From NCBI GenBank assembly GCA_937991435.1, contig CALKPY010000022.1, positions 1 to 55,883 on the forward strand: a stretch of DNA of 55,883 nucleotides, given 5' to 3'. The DNA comes from an uncultured Acidimicrobiales bacterium. Its GTDB lineage: Bacteria; Actinomycetota; Acidimicrobiia; Acidimicrobiales; UBA10347. The translations under genes were made by a program, and so were the position numbers. Below the pieces are notes generated by a model that was not told the DNA's origin, ran no database searches, and was given only the letters and a program-made list of their open reading frames with translations. Numbering within the stretch: position 1 is the first letter of the stretch; each line of letters begins with the position of its first letter. This document shows, piece by piece, positions 42,765-50,121 of the stretch.

Positions 42765-43883
42765 GTGGACTTCGAACGATTCAGCCAGGTCGACGACGTA
42801 TTCAGCCGATCGAGAACTGTTGGAGAGCTGCGAGACGACCGTAGCGACCGGTTCTACAGCACCTATCGCCGCCCGCTGGTCGAATGGCGCGCCGCGAAGG
42901 GCTACCAACAACGTGATTATGCATTTCGCAACGCAACCTGGCACGTGGCCGACATCTTCGCAGAGATGCACGAAGCCGATGACCGCCGCGATGGCTTCCT
43001 CGATCCGTTGTCGATGCTGCGAGACGGCGCCGCTGAGCGTCAAGACTGTGGGTCGCCTAAGCAGGCTGCCACCATGCTCAAGCACGCCGCCGAAGTGGCC
43101 GGTGCTGACATGTGCGGTATTGCCGCCTATGACGAGCGATGGACCTACACCGAACGTTTCTCGGCCGCCACAGAATCGGGCAAGGAGAACACAGTTCCGA
43201 CCGAAGTCTCGACGGTGATCGTTATTGGCCAGGCCATGGATGAACGACTGATCGACACCGCACCGTCGGCCTTGTCAGGCGCGGCGACAGGCATGGGATA
43301 CTCACAAGACGCTGTGGTCCTGCTGACAATCGCCCAGTTCATTCGGAACCTTGGCTACACCGCGATTCCGTCGATGAACGACACCGCGCTGGCGATTCCC
43401 TATGCGCTTCAGGCCGGGCTTGGAGAGTACGGTAAGCACGGTCTAGTAATCACCCCTGAGTTCGGCACAAGCGTCAGGTTCGGCAAGATCTTCACCGACC
43501 TACCAATGAGCGTCGATGAGCCGATTCGTTTCGGGGTCGCGGAGATGTGCAACATTTGCAATGCGTGCTCCAAGGCCTGCCCAAGCCGGGCGATCCCCAA
43601 CGGCGATGTATCGGTGAAGATTCATAACAAGTCAAACATTCGCGGTGTGCGCAAATGGACGATCGACGGCGAGAAGTGTTTCTCGTATTGGTCCAAGATC
43701 AACAGTGACTGCTCTGTGTGCGTGCGGGTGTGTCCCTACACCCGCGACTACACCAAACGATCGAATCGCGCTTGGCTGCGACTCGCAGATTCCCCGTTAC
43801 GCAAGCTCGCGCTCACGCTCGACCGTCGCGCTGGCCGAGGAGAGCGGGTCCAAGCGGCCGACTGGTGGCCTTCTGACTCGTGA
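42765..43883 (+). CDS. reductive-dehalogenase-like corrinoid/iron-sulfur protein
   Basis: A 372-residue protein with the core of the RdhA family. The corrinoid-domain blocks are ADMCGIAAYDERWTYTERF, LGYTAIPSMNDTALAIPYAL and GLGEYGKHGLVITPEFGT. The C-terminal part binds two [4Fe-4S] clusters: CNICNACSKACP (C262, C265, C268, C272) and C305 with CSVCVRVCP (C316, C319, C323). RdhA enzymes remove halogens reductively from organohalides using cobalamin. Queuosine reductase QueG shares this architecture, but the SMNDTALAIP block and tandem clusters favour RdhA. There is no Tat signal or membrane segment, so it would be cytoplasmic. The GTG at 42765 has a CGGGG site; an upstream GTG at 42678 adds an Arg-rich stretch. 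Confidence 0.8.
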   Translation: MDFERFSQVDDVFSRSRTVGELRDDRSDRFYSTYRRPLVEWRAAKGYQQRDYAFRNATWHVADIFAEMHEADDRRDGFLDPLSMLRDGAAERQDCGSPKQAATMLKHAAEVAGADMCGIAAYDERWTYTERFSAATESGKENTVPTEVSTVIVIGQAMDERLIDTAPSALSGAATGMGYSQDAVVLLTIAQFIRNLGYTAIPSMNDTALAIPYALQAGLGEYGKHGLVITPEFGTSVRFGKIFTDLPMSVDEPIRFGVAEMCNICNACSKACPSRAIPNGDVSVKIHNKSNIRGVRKWTIDGEKCFSYWSKINSDCSVCVRVCPYTRDYTKRSNRAWLRLADSPLRKLALTLDRRAGRGERVQAADWWPSDS

Positions 43884-43892
43884 GACGTGCAC

Positions 43893-44408
43893 CTACTTTG
43901 CGAACAGGTCGTTGAGCGTCTCGTACTCGGTGAGGGCCACGAGCGATAGTCGTGTCATGGGGAAGCTGCCCGGAGCACAAAGAGCGCCGGTGACCGGCAG
44001 CGAGGTCTCACCGCTTGCGCCTGGCAACGCAAGGTCGCCTGGTTCGGGGGGTTGCGCCGGAGTTGGTTCGACTGCACCACCGGCAAGCGCAGATTGCGAC
44101 GCAACTTCGATGCAATCGCCAATGGCTCCGTCGAGCACAAACTGAGAGGTGGCTCGGGCGCCGACGTACAGACTCAGCAGGTGTGCCTTCATTGCCTCGA
44201 ACTCTGTTTCGTCGCGCACCGGTCGCGCTTTGTAGTCGTCGTAGTCGGCTTCTTCGATCGACGCGACAAAGCTCGCCAGGTTCGCAGTGGCATCAGCTTC
44301 GAGCGTCTCTGCGGTGTCTTCGACCACCGAACCTGATTCGGTGCAGCTCACCGCGGCCAACAGCACCACCATGACCCCAGCCGCAAACGTTGCTTGTCGA
44401 TAGCGCAC
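43893..44408 (-). CDS. small lipoprotein of unknown function
   Basis: A 171-residue envelope protein. The signal peptide ends VLLAAVSC, with the lipid-modified Cys at residue 22 from the GTG start at 44408. TACGGT lies 7 bases before that GTG; a longer frame begins at 44459. The mature part is helical and acidic (TAETLEADATANLASFVASIEEADYDDYKARP), followed by an Ala/Pro-rich stretch (PTPAQPPEPGDLALPG) and a Cys-containing tail. No family is recognised. It converges on the dehalogenase-like gene with a 9-base gap. Confidence 0.7.
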   Translation of the reverse strand: MRYRQATFAAGVMVVLLAAVSCTESGSVVEDTAETLEADATANLASFVASIEEADYDDYKARPVRDETEFEAMKAHLLSLYVGARATSQFVLDGAIGDCIEVASQSALAGGAVEPTPAQPPEPGDLALPGASGETSLPVTGALCAPGSFPMTRLSLVALTEYETLNDLFAK

Positions 44409-44415
44409 GCTGGCG

Positions 44416-44421
44416 ACCGTA
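44416..44421 (-). promoter_or_regulatory. -10 element TACGGT of the lipoprotein gene
   Basis: On the minus strand TACGGT, then CGCCAGC (7 bases), then the GTG at 44408. It supports the shorter start, which gives a normal-length signal peptide. Confidence 0.45.
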
Positions 44422-44463
44422 GAGGCAGCGAAGCCGGCGGGGGCGTCGCGCCTGTTCACGACG

Positions 44464-47181
44464 TCAGCCGGTGTTGCGCAGTCCAGCGGCTACACCGTTG
44501 ACGCTCAGCAACAACGCACGGCGAATTTGATCGGCCGCAGGATCGTCATCGTCGACCGCGCGAGAGCGGGCGAGTAACTCAACCTGCAGCACATTGATCG
44601 GGTCGAGATAGGCGTCACGCACCTCGAGGGTGCGTTTGAGCAGTGGCAAATCAGCCAAGAGCTCGCGACCGGTGACCGCCTCGATCTCAGAAATCGTTCG
44701 GTCGTGCTCCTCGGCGATGGTGTCGAAGAAATGGTGCAGCTCAGGATCAACCAGACGATCGACATAGTGTCGGGCAATCGCAAGATCGGTCTTTGACAGC
44801 GTCATTTCGACATTCGATAGAAAGGTCGAAAAGAACTGCCAGTTCTCAAACATGGCCGACAACAGATCTCCTCGTCCGTCGGCTCGGGCAGCTGCCAACG
44901 CGCTACCCACACCAAACCATCCTGGGATGATCTGACGAGACTGGGTCCACCCGAAGACCCACGGAATCGCACGCATGTCTTCAATACCAGCAGTTGAGTT
45001 CGAACGCCTTGCAGGACGAGACCCGATGTTCATGGCGCCGAGTTCTTCAACCGGGGTAGAGGTCTGGAAGTACTCAACAAGCCCGGGTGTTTCAAGCAAT
45101 GCGCGATAGGCGTCATAGGCCGTCGTCGACATTGTTTCCATGACGCCGTCCCACTCAGCAACGGTGGCAGCGCCGTGGCGAGGGCGCCTGTGTACGAGCG
45201 AAGCTTCGATCACGGCTGACAGGGCAAGGTCAAGGTTTCGCTGCGCCAGCGCGGGGAGTCCGTACTTGTCGGCAATGACCTCGCCCTGTTCGGTGATTTT
45301 CACGGAACCAGCAACGGCTCCCGCAGGTTGACCGAGAATCGCCGCGTGGGTTGGACCTCCACCGCGGCCGACAGTGCCGCCCCGCCCGTGGAACACGACG
45401 ATGCGAATGCCCGTTTCCGCCGACACGGCAGCGATCGAACGAAGGGCTTTATGGATCTCCCACTGCGACGTCGTGATGCCGCCATCCTTGTTCGAATCGG
45501 AGTATCCAACCATCACCTCTTGCACGCCACCGCGAAGCTCGACGATGCGCCGGTACGGCTCGTTGTTCAGCAACGACCGCAACACTGGGCCGATGTTGCG
45601 AAGGTCCTCAATCATTTCGAACAACGGAACGAATCCCATTCGGGCAACCCCGCCAGGCAGGTCGATCAGCCCTACGTCGCGAGCCAGGACGGCAGGAGCA
45701 AGCACATCATCGACACCTTGGGTCATCGAGATTATGTAACTGTCGATGATCTGGTCACCCCAGTCATCCATCGCTGATCGCAGTGCAGCCATGAGCGACA
45801 GCGGATCAGATCCCGACTCGACGGCTGGCGGGGCCAGAGGGCGCCGACTAAGAAGCTCGCTCGTCAGCAATTCAGTACGGCCGTCACGATCGAGAGCCGC
45901 ATAATCAACACCAAGCGGCTCGAACAGGTCAGCGAGCGCACCGTGATGACGCTCGGCGTGCTCTCTGATGTCGAGCGTTGCGAGGTGGAAGCCAATCAAC
46001 GCCACAATTCGACGCACGCGAGCCACGCGTCCTTGGGCAAGCAATTGCCCCCCGTTGGCTTCGAGCGACTTGGACATCTCGACGAGATCCGCTTCGAGTT
46101 CAGCGGGGGAGCGATAGGCCCTGGCCCCAGCCGGCGATGCCGCAGTTTCAAGAAGTCGCTGATGGATCACCGCGCACCGCTGACGGTACGGCTCCCCGGC
46201 GCTAAGGGTCAAGAACCGAGAGGTGACGTCAGGAAACTCGTCGGCATCGGATTCAAGGGCCGCCCGCAGCTCGGCCGATATTGATGTCACCGCAGTACTC
46301 ACCGAGAGCTCCGACGACAAGTCCTCGATCTCGCTGATAAGTACTCGCAGCGCCCGGCTGCGTTGAAAAATCAACACGTCACGGGTTATTCGCGGTGTCA
46401 CGTTTGGGTTTCCGTCGCGGTCTCCGCCCACCCAAGACCCAAAGTGAACTGGCACTCTGTCACCAGAAAGAGAACCACCAATCGCTCGAAGCGCTGCGTC
46501 GACATCGTCGAACAGTTCCGGTACGCCATCTGTGATGATCTGGTTCAAAAAGTACAGGATCGAGCGTGCTTCGTCGACGGGTTCAGGCCGTTCGTTACGG
46601 AGTTCATCAGTCAGCCAGATTGCGTCGATCAGTTCGTCGATTCGGCGGTCGACGCGTGCTTGTTCCGCCAAGGTCGCGCCCTCGCCTCGGCGCTCGATCA
46701 GTAGGGCAAGCTCTGCGAGCTTGTCGAGGATCGAACGACGGGAGGCTTCGGTTGGGTGAGCGGTGAAAACCGGCCGCAGATCGGCATCGCGGGTCGCCGC
46801 CACGATCTCAGAATTGGACACACCGAGGCCTTGCAGCTTGGCAATTGTGTCGTTGAACCGTGAGCTCGTGGCCTGTCCGTCGACGTTCAGGTCATCGACG
46901 CGATGAACCTGTTCAGCTGTATTGGCGAGGTGAAAATACGTCGTAAAAGCGCGTACCAAATCCATGGCTCCGGCGACGTCGACGTCGCCCAAGATCTCTG
47001 TCAGCGGCGCACCTGAGTGTGCGTCGCGACGCAAATCGCGAGCGCTAGCTCGGACCCGTTCGACCGACTCGAGTAACTGCGGACCGCTCTGGCGAACCAG
47101 CGCCTCTCCAAGTTGTGTTCCGAGTCGCCTTATGTCGGTCCGTAGTGCAGCGTCGAGCTCGTCAAGATCCGAAAAAGCCAT
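44464..47181 (-). CDS. ppc: phosphoenolpyruvate carboxylase
   Basis: A 905-residue anaplerotic enzyme that carboxylates PEP with bicarbonate to oxaloacetate. The catalytic His is in VFTAHPTEASRRS (H142). Other hallmarks are GYSDSNKDGG, the FHGRGGTVGRGGGP loop and the C-terminal RNTG. The ATG at 47181 is preferred over a TTG 12 bases upstream. It lies 55 bases upstream of the small lipoprotein gene on the same strand. Confidence 0.98.
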   Translation of the reverse strand: MAFSDLDELDAALRTDIRRLGTQLGEALVRQSGPQLLESVERVRASARDLRRDAHSGAPLTEILGDVDVAGAMDLVRAFTTYFHLANTAEQVHRVDDLNVDGQATSSRFNDTIAKLQGLGVSNSEIVAATRDADLRPVFTAHPTEASRRSILDKLAELALLIERRGEGATLAEQARVDRRIDELIDAIWLTDELRNERPEPVDEARSILYFLNQIITDGVPELFDDVDAALRAIGGSLSGDRVPVHFGSWVGGDRDGNPNVTPRITRDVLIFQRSRALRVLISEIEDLSSELSVSTAVTSISAELRAALESDADEFPDVTSRFLTLSAGEPYRQRCAVIHQRLLETAASPAGARAYRSPAELEADLVEMSKSLEANGGQLLAQGRVARVRRIVALIGFHLATLDIREHAERHHGALADLFEPLGVDYAALDRDGRTELLTSELLSRRPLAPPAVESGSDPLSLMAALRSAMDDWGDQIIDSYIISMTQGVDDVLAPAVLARDVGLIDLPGGVARMGFVPLFEMIEDLRNIGPVLRSLLNNEPYRRIVELRGGVQEVMVGYSDSNKDGGITTSQWEIHKALRSIAAVSAETGIRIVVFHGRGGTVGRGGGPTHAAILGQPAGAVAGSVKITEQGEVIADKYGLPALAQRNLDLALSAVIEASLVHRRPRHGAATVAEWDGVMETMSTTAYDAYRALLETPGLVEYFQTSTPVEELGAMNIGSRPARRSNSTAGIEDMRAIPWVFGWTQSRQIIPGWFGVGSALAAARADGRGDLLSAMFENWQFFSTFLSNVEMTLSKTDLAIARHYVDRLVDPELHHFFDTIAEEHDRTISEIEAVTGRELLADLPLLKRTLEVRDAYLDPINVLQVELLARSRAVDDDDPAADQIRRALLLSVNGVAAGLRNTG

Positions 47182-47321
47182 GGTCCCAGTCAACCACCGT
47201 CACTCGGAGATAGTCGGAAAATTCGTTTACAAGTCACCAACAACCCGCCAGGGCCGGACTGATACCCGGCACCACCCATAGCGAAAAGTTGATTGGTTGG
47301 GCCGCTGACGCAGCACCGATC

Positions 47322-47327
47322 TAGAGT
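47322..47327 (+). promoter_or_regulatory. -10 element TAGAGT of the three-gene operon
   Basis: TAGAGT, then GGTCAC, then the ATG at 47334. It is the only promoter-like signal before the operon. Confidence 0.55.
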
Positions 47328-47333
47328 GGTCAC

Positions 47334-47519
47334 ATGGCCGATCCCGAATCACCGCGACTCCTGACGGCGGCGGAGCTCGATGAGATGAGTCCCGACGAGC
47401 GGTCTCAGGCGTTTCGCGACCGAATCGTGACTAACCCGGCCACGCTGCCAGAAGACTTCCGCTCGCTGATCGAGGCGACGGCGCGCAAACTTGGGACTCA
47501 GGCCACTGAAGCCTCGTGA
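47334..47519 (+). CDS. small acidic protein, putative antitoxin partner (61 aa)
   Basis: A 61-residue acidic, helical protein (LLTAAELDEMSPDERSQAFRDR and PEDFRSLIEATARKL). It resembles the small antitoxin-like partners found before RelE/ParE-like genes in actinobacteria. It has no DNA-binding motif I can identify. Its stop overlaps the GTG of the next gene (GTGA). Assignment as an antitoxin is an inference from size, order and overlap. Confidence 0.6.
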   Translation: MADPESPRLLTAAELDEMSPDERSQAFRDRIVTNPATLPEDFRSLIEATARKLGTQATEAS

Positions 47520-47809
47520 AACGTAGGCTCGTTGTTGTTCGGCCCGAATTCTTCAAGCGGCTCGACGAGCTGCTGCCCACAGAGCGATCGGCAACGGGGG
47601 ATCCGTCTACGGCAGACTTCATTCTTCACGACCTCACGGCCATCATCGATACGCTCGCCGACGAGTACGCCGAGCGAACATTGCCGGTCGAGGACACTGA
47701 CGTTCGGGTGCTGGTTTCGTCCGGACTAGTCGTTGCGTTTATCGCGATCTACGTGCGTGAGGTCGACGTCGACACGATCGAAATCCTCTGGGTTGACTTC
47801 GAGAGGTAA
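47516..47809 (+). CDS. putative RelE/ParE-like toxin (97 aa)
   Basis: A 97-residue basic-start protein (MKRRLVVVRPEFFKRLDELLP) with alternating strands and helices (DVRVLVSSGLVVAFIAIYVREVDVDTIEILWVDFE). The two C-terminal strands and the short helix-helix start resemble the RelE/ParE fold, but the middle is longer and no catalytic residues can be assigned. It starts with a GTG overlapping the previous stop by 4 bases and is followed after 4 bases by a third gene. Confidence 0.6.
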   Translation: MKRRLVVVRPEFFKRLDELLPTERSATGDPSTADFILHDLTAIIDTLADEYAERTLPVEDTDVRVLVSSGLVVAFIAIYVREVDVDTIEILWVDFER

Positions 47810-47813
47810 TGCG

Positions 47814-48626
47814 ATGACCTTCGTTTGCGCTGAGTCCTACGGAGAGAACGGGCTGATCATCAGAACTGATCTACTCGTGACCTATGGCGGCGAAGAAGGC
47901 GTGCCCCTGAGCCACTTTGCGATGCCGAAGGTGTTGGTCCTGGGGCCTGACGTGGTCGTCGGCGTTTCTGGGCGCGGCATACAGCATGGGCTCGGTGAGG
48001 TCGTTCACTACTGGAACGAAACGGGTTCCGCGATCGACTTGCGCGCCGCCCTCGTCGAAAACGGCAGCAAACACCGCGATTACTTGATGGCTCAGTCGGA
48101 TCGCCGCATGTTCACGTTGCGAGATGGTGCGAACGAGTGGACAGAAGAAACCAGCGGTTTCGCGTGGATAGGCGACGCACAGGCCAGGGCCGCAGTGCTA
48201 CCGCATGACGCTCTAAGCCAGCCCAGTGCGCCTGAGGCACACGGAATGGAGCGGGCCATCGATGAGACCTGGGCCATGGTGCGTTCACAGACAGCGCTGC
48301 GCCGCGAGGCTTCCAGCACCGTGGGTGGCATGCCCATCTCGGTCTACATGCAACGAGGAGAGTTCCGGTTCACGCAGCCAGAGCAGCTCACTTGGCCCAG
48401 TCAAGAAGCGCCAGTATTGCGGGGGTTTGACGACGTACACCAAGTACTGCTGTCGGGCTGGCCGACGGTGCCGAATCACATCCACCACGAGGATGGTTAT
48501 CCGGCGACGCTTCGCATCTGTCTTGGTGGCAACGCAGAGGTTACTTACCGGCCGACCACCGACGGTTACGTCGGTGACGCGTACGTGCGGACCGATCAGG
48601 CGTGGGTCCACGTTGGGCCGGACTGA
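47814..48626 (+). CDS. unknown 270-aa third gene of the operon
   Basis: A 270-residue soluble protein that I do not recognise. The first 70 residues are strand-rich with small residues (GLIIRTDLLVTYGGEEGVPLS; KVLVLGPDVVVGVSGRGIQHGLG), a style that recalls Ntn-hydrolase or proteasome-like beta-sandwiches but without an N-terminal catalytic Thr, Ser or Cys. The middle contains an acidic helical region and the end is again strand-rich (RICLGGNAEVTYRPTTDGYVGDAYVRTDQAWVHVG). The ATG has a GAGAGG site and follows the toxin-like gene by 4 bases. It is transcribed with that pair and may be the functional target or an added module. Confidence 0.65.
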   Translation: MTFVCAESYGENGLIIRTDLLVTYGGEEGVPLSHFAMPKVLVLGPDVVVGVSGRGIQHGLGEVVHYWNETGSAIDLRAALVENGSKHRDYLMAQSDRRMFTLRDGANEWTEETSGFAWIGDAQARAAVLPHDALSQPSAPEAHGMERAIDETWAMVRSQTALRREASSTVGGMPISVYMQRGEFRFTQPEQLTWPSQEAPVLRGFDDVHQVLLSGWPTVPNHIHHEDGYPATLRICLGGNAEVTYRPTTDGYVGDAYVRTDQAWVHVGPD

Positions 48627-48644
48627 GCCAAACGTCATCTTGCA

Positions 48645-48929
48645 TTAGTCGCCCATACCGTCAAACGCGGCGTCGAGAGTCTCGGCCGAGTAGGAACGAA
48701 ACGCGATCAGAGTGCTCGTTGCGCGGATACCGGGAAGTCGACTTATCGACTCGGTCACGACAACTGCCACACCCTCATGGTCGTCGACTCGCACCATCGC
48801 CACAAGGTCACAGTCACCACCAGCCACAGAATGAGCCTCGGTGACTCCTGGAATTTCGGTCAGACGAGGCCCGAGATCAGCAATCGCGGACGGGTCAGCA
48901 GTGATCATCACCAGGGCATTGATTGTCAT
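48645..48929 (-). CDS. stand-alone Lrp/AsnC ligand-binding (RAM) domain protein
   Basis: A 94-residue protein consisting only of the effector domain of Lrp/AsnC regulators (INALVMITADPSAIADLGPRLTEIPGVTEAHSVAGGDCDLVAMVRVDD). It has no DNA-binding helix-turn-helix. Such proteins form octameric rings and bind amino acids; they can modulate partners or act as sensors. The ATG at 48929 has a GGAGG site 7 bases upstream; a longer frame to 49034 lacks support. It converges on the 270-residue unknown gene with an 18-base gap. Confidence 0.85.
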   Translation of the reverse strand: MTINALVMITADPSAIADLGPRLTEIPGVTEAHSVAGGDCDLVAMVRVDDHEGVAVVVTESISRLPGIRATSTLIAFRSYSAETLDAAFDGMGD

Positions 48930-48982
48930 ATGAGGGCCTCCACACGGAACCGGGTATGAGCGTCTGTCTATCAGATTGGGTG

Positions 48983-49219
48983 TCAAGGCGACTTCGCGCT
49001 CGATGATCGGTAGTAGATATTCATCGAGGTCCAAATACCGAGGGAAGTCTGTTCCTCTTGTAACGTCAGATCTAGCACCAATGGATCACCGATTCGTTCG
49101 ATCAACTCCGCGGTCGCTCGCAACAATCGGGGCACATCGCGAGAGCCAGGTCCTGACGGGTTCGACAGCTTTATGTGTCGACAGCTCCACGGTTCATCGC
49201 CACCTTGGCCGTCAATCAT
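48983..49219 (-). CDS. small hypothetical protein (78 aa)
   Basis: A 78-residue protein with a distinctive pattern (PWSCRHIKLSNPSGPGSRDVPRLLRATAELIERIGD, then LVLDLTLQEEQTSLGIWTSMNIYYRSS). The regular spacing of strand, helix and strand looks real, and related short proteins occur in actinobacteria, but I know of no function. It lies 27 bases after the SDR gene in the same orientation. Confidence 0.6.
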   Translation of the reverse strand: MIDGQGGDEPWSCRHIKLSNPSGPGSRDVPRLLRATAELIERIGDPLVLDLTLQEEQTSLGIWTSMNIYYRSSSAKSP

Positions 49220-49246
49220 CAGCGCACCGCCCGTGCAAGTCTCGTC

Positions 49247-50002
49247 TCACAGGAATGTTCCACCGTCGACACGAATCTCGGCCCCCGTAGTAAAGGCGCT
49301 CGCCGCCCCAGCGAGATAGAGAGCTGCACCAACAATCTCGTCTGGCTCGCCCCCGCGTGCCAACGCATATCGATCGGCCGCAACCTTTTTGAACTTCTCG
49401 AGATCCCAAGCCTTTGAGATGTCGGTCAGGAAGGGGCCCGGAACAATTGTGTTGACCCGAACCGATGGGCCAAATGCATGAGCGAACGAGCGCGACAAAC
49501 TGTTCAAACCCGCCTTTGCAGCTGCGTACGGCTCAGCATGTGGTGTCGGGCGTTGCGACGCGGTGCTGCTGACGTTGATTATGCTTCCGCCGTCTCCGGC
49601 CGCCATTCGTTCTGCGATCAGCGCCATCAGGCGGTAGGGGCCTCGCAGATTCACAGCGATGACCTTGTCGAACAATTCAGGGGTCACGTCGCTGACCTTG
49701 TCATAGGTCGGCGACATTCCGGCGTTGTTGATCAAGATGTCGACTGACGAAAAGCGGCCGTAGGCAGCCTCGATCAAGCGGTCGATGTCATCCCAATCAG
49801 CCACGTGGCAGGCGAAGGGGAGCGCTTCTCGCCCCAAATCTTCGATCTCGGCGGCCGTTTCTTGGCAATTATCGATCTTGCGACTGGCGACAACAATATT
49901 TGCTCCTCGTTCGGCCAACGCCAACGCCATGGCCTTTCCGAGCCCTCGGCTACCACCTGTGATCAGCGCGGTCTTGCCGGTGAAATCGAATAGTGGGTCC
50001 AA
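49247..50002 (-). CDS. short-chain dehydrogenase/reductase (classical SDR)
   Basis: A 251-residue NAD(P)-dependent oxidoreductase. The cofactor motif TGGSRGLG is at 15-22, NNAG at 92-95, the catalytic serine at S145/S146 (INVSSTAS), and Y159xxxK163 (PYAAAKAG). The C-terminal GAEIRVDGGTFL is typical of the 3-oxoacyl-ACP reductase-like SDRs. After the TGGSRGLG loop the strand ends VVASRK, whose arginine suggests NADP. The substrate is unknown. It uses a TTG start with an AAGGAAG ribosome-binding site 8 bases upstream. Confidence 0.9.
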   Translation of the reverse strand: MDPLFDFTGKTALITGGSRGLGKAMALALAERGANIVVASRKIDNCQETAAEIEDLGREALPFACHVADWDDIDRLIEAAYGRFSSVDILINNAGMSPTYDKVSDVTPELFDKVIAVNLRGPYRLMALIAERMAAGDGGSIINVSSTASQRPTPHAEPYAAAKAGLNSLSRSFAHAFGPSVRVNTIVPGPFLTDISKAWDLEKFKKVAADRYALARGGEPDEIVGAALYLAGAASAFTTGAEIRVDGGTFL

Positions 50003-50109
50003 GGGGCACTTCCTTCATCAGGCCTATCTGCGCAACCTACTATTTGATAGAGACCAACGAATCGACACAATTGTCACCTCGGTGCTGGCGATGTCTCACC
50101 GCTGCCATC

Positions 50110-50115
50110 TAGGGT
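50110..50115 (+). promoter_or_regulatory. -10 element TAGGGT of the cotransporter-like gene
   Basis: TAGGGT, then TCGTGC, then the ATG at 50122. Confidence 0.5.
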
Positions 50116-50121
50116 TCGTGC

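Noticed and set aside
41988..43085. In-frame upstream extension of the F420-type oxidoreductase to 663 residues
   Set aside because: The extension crosses the CopD-like and dehalogenase-like genes on the other strand and has no family-like sequence. The N-terminus KIRIGYG is normal for the family.
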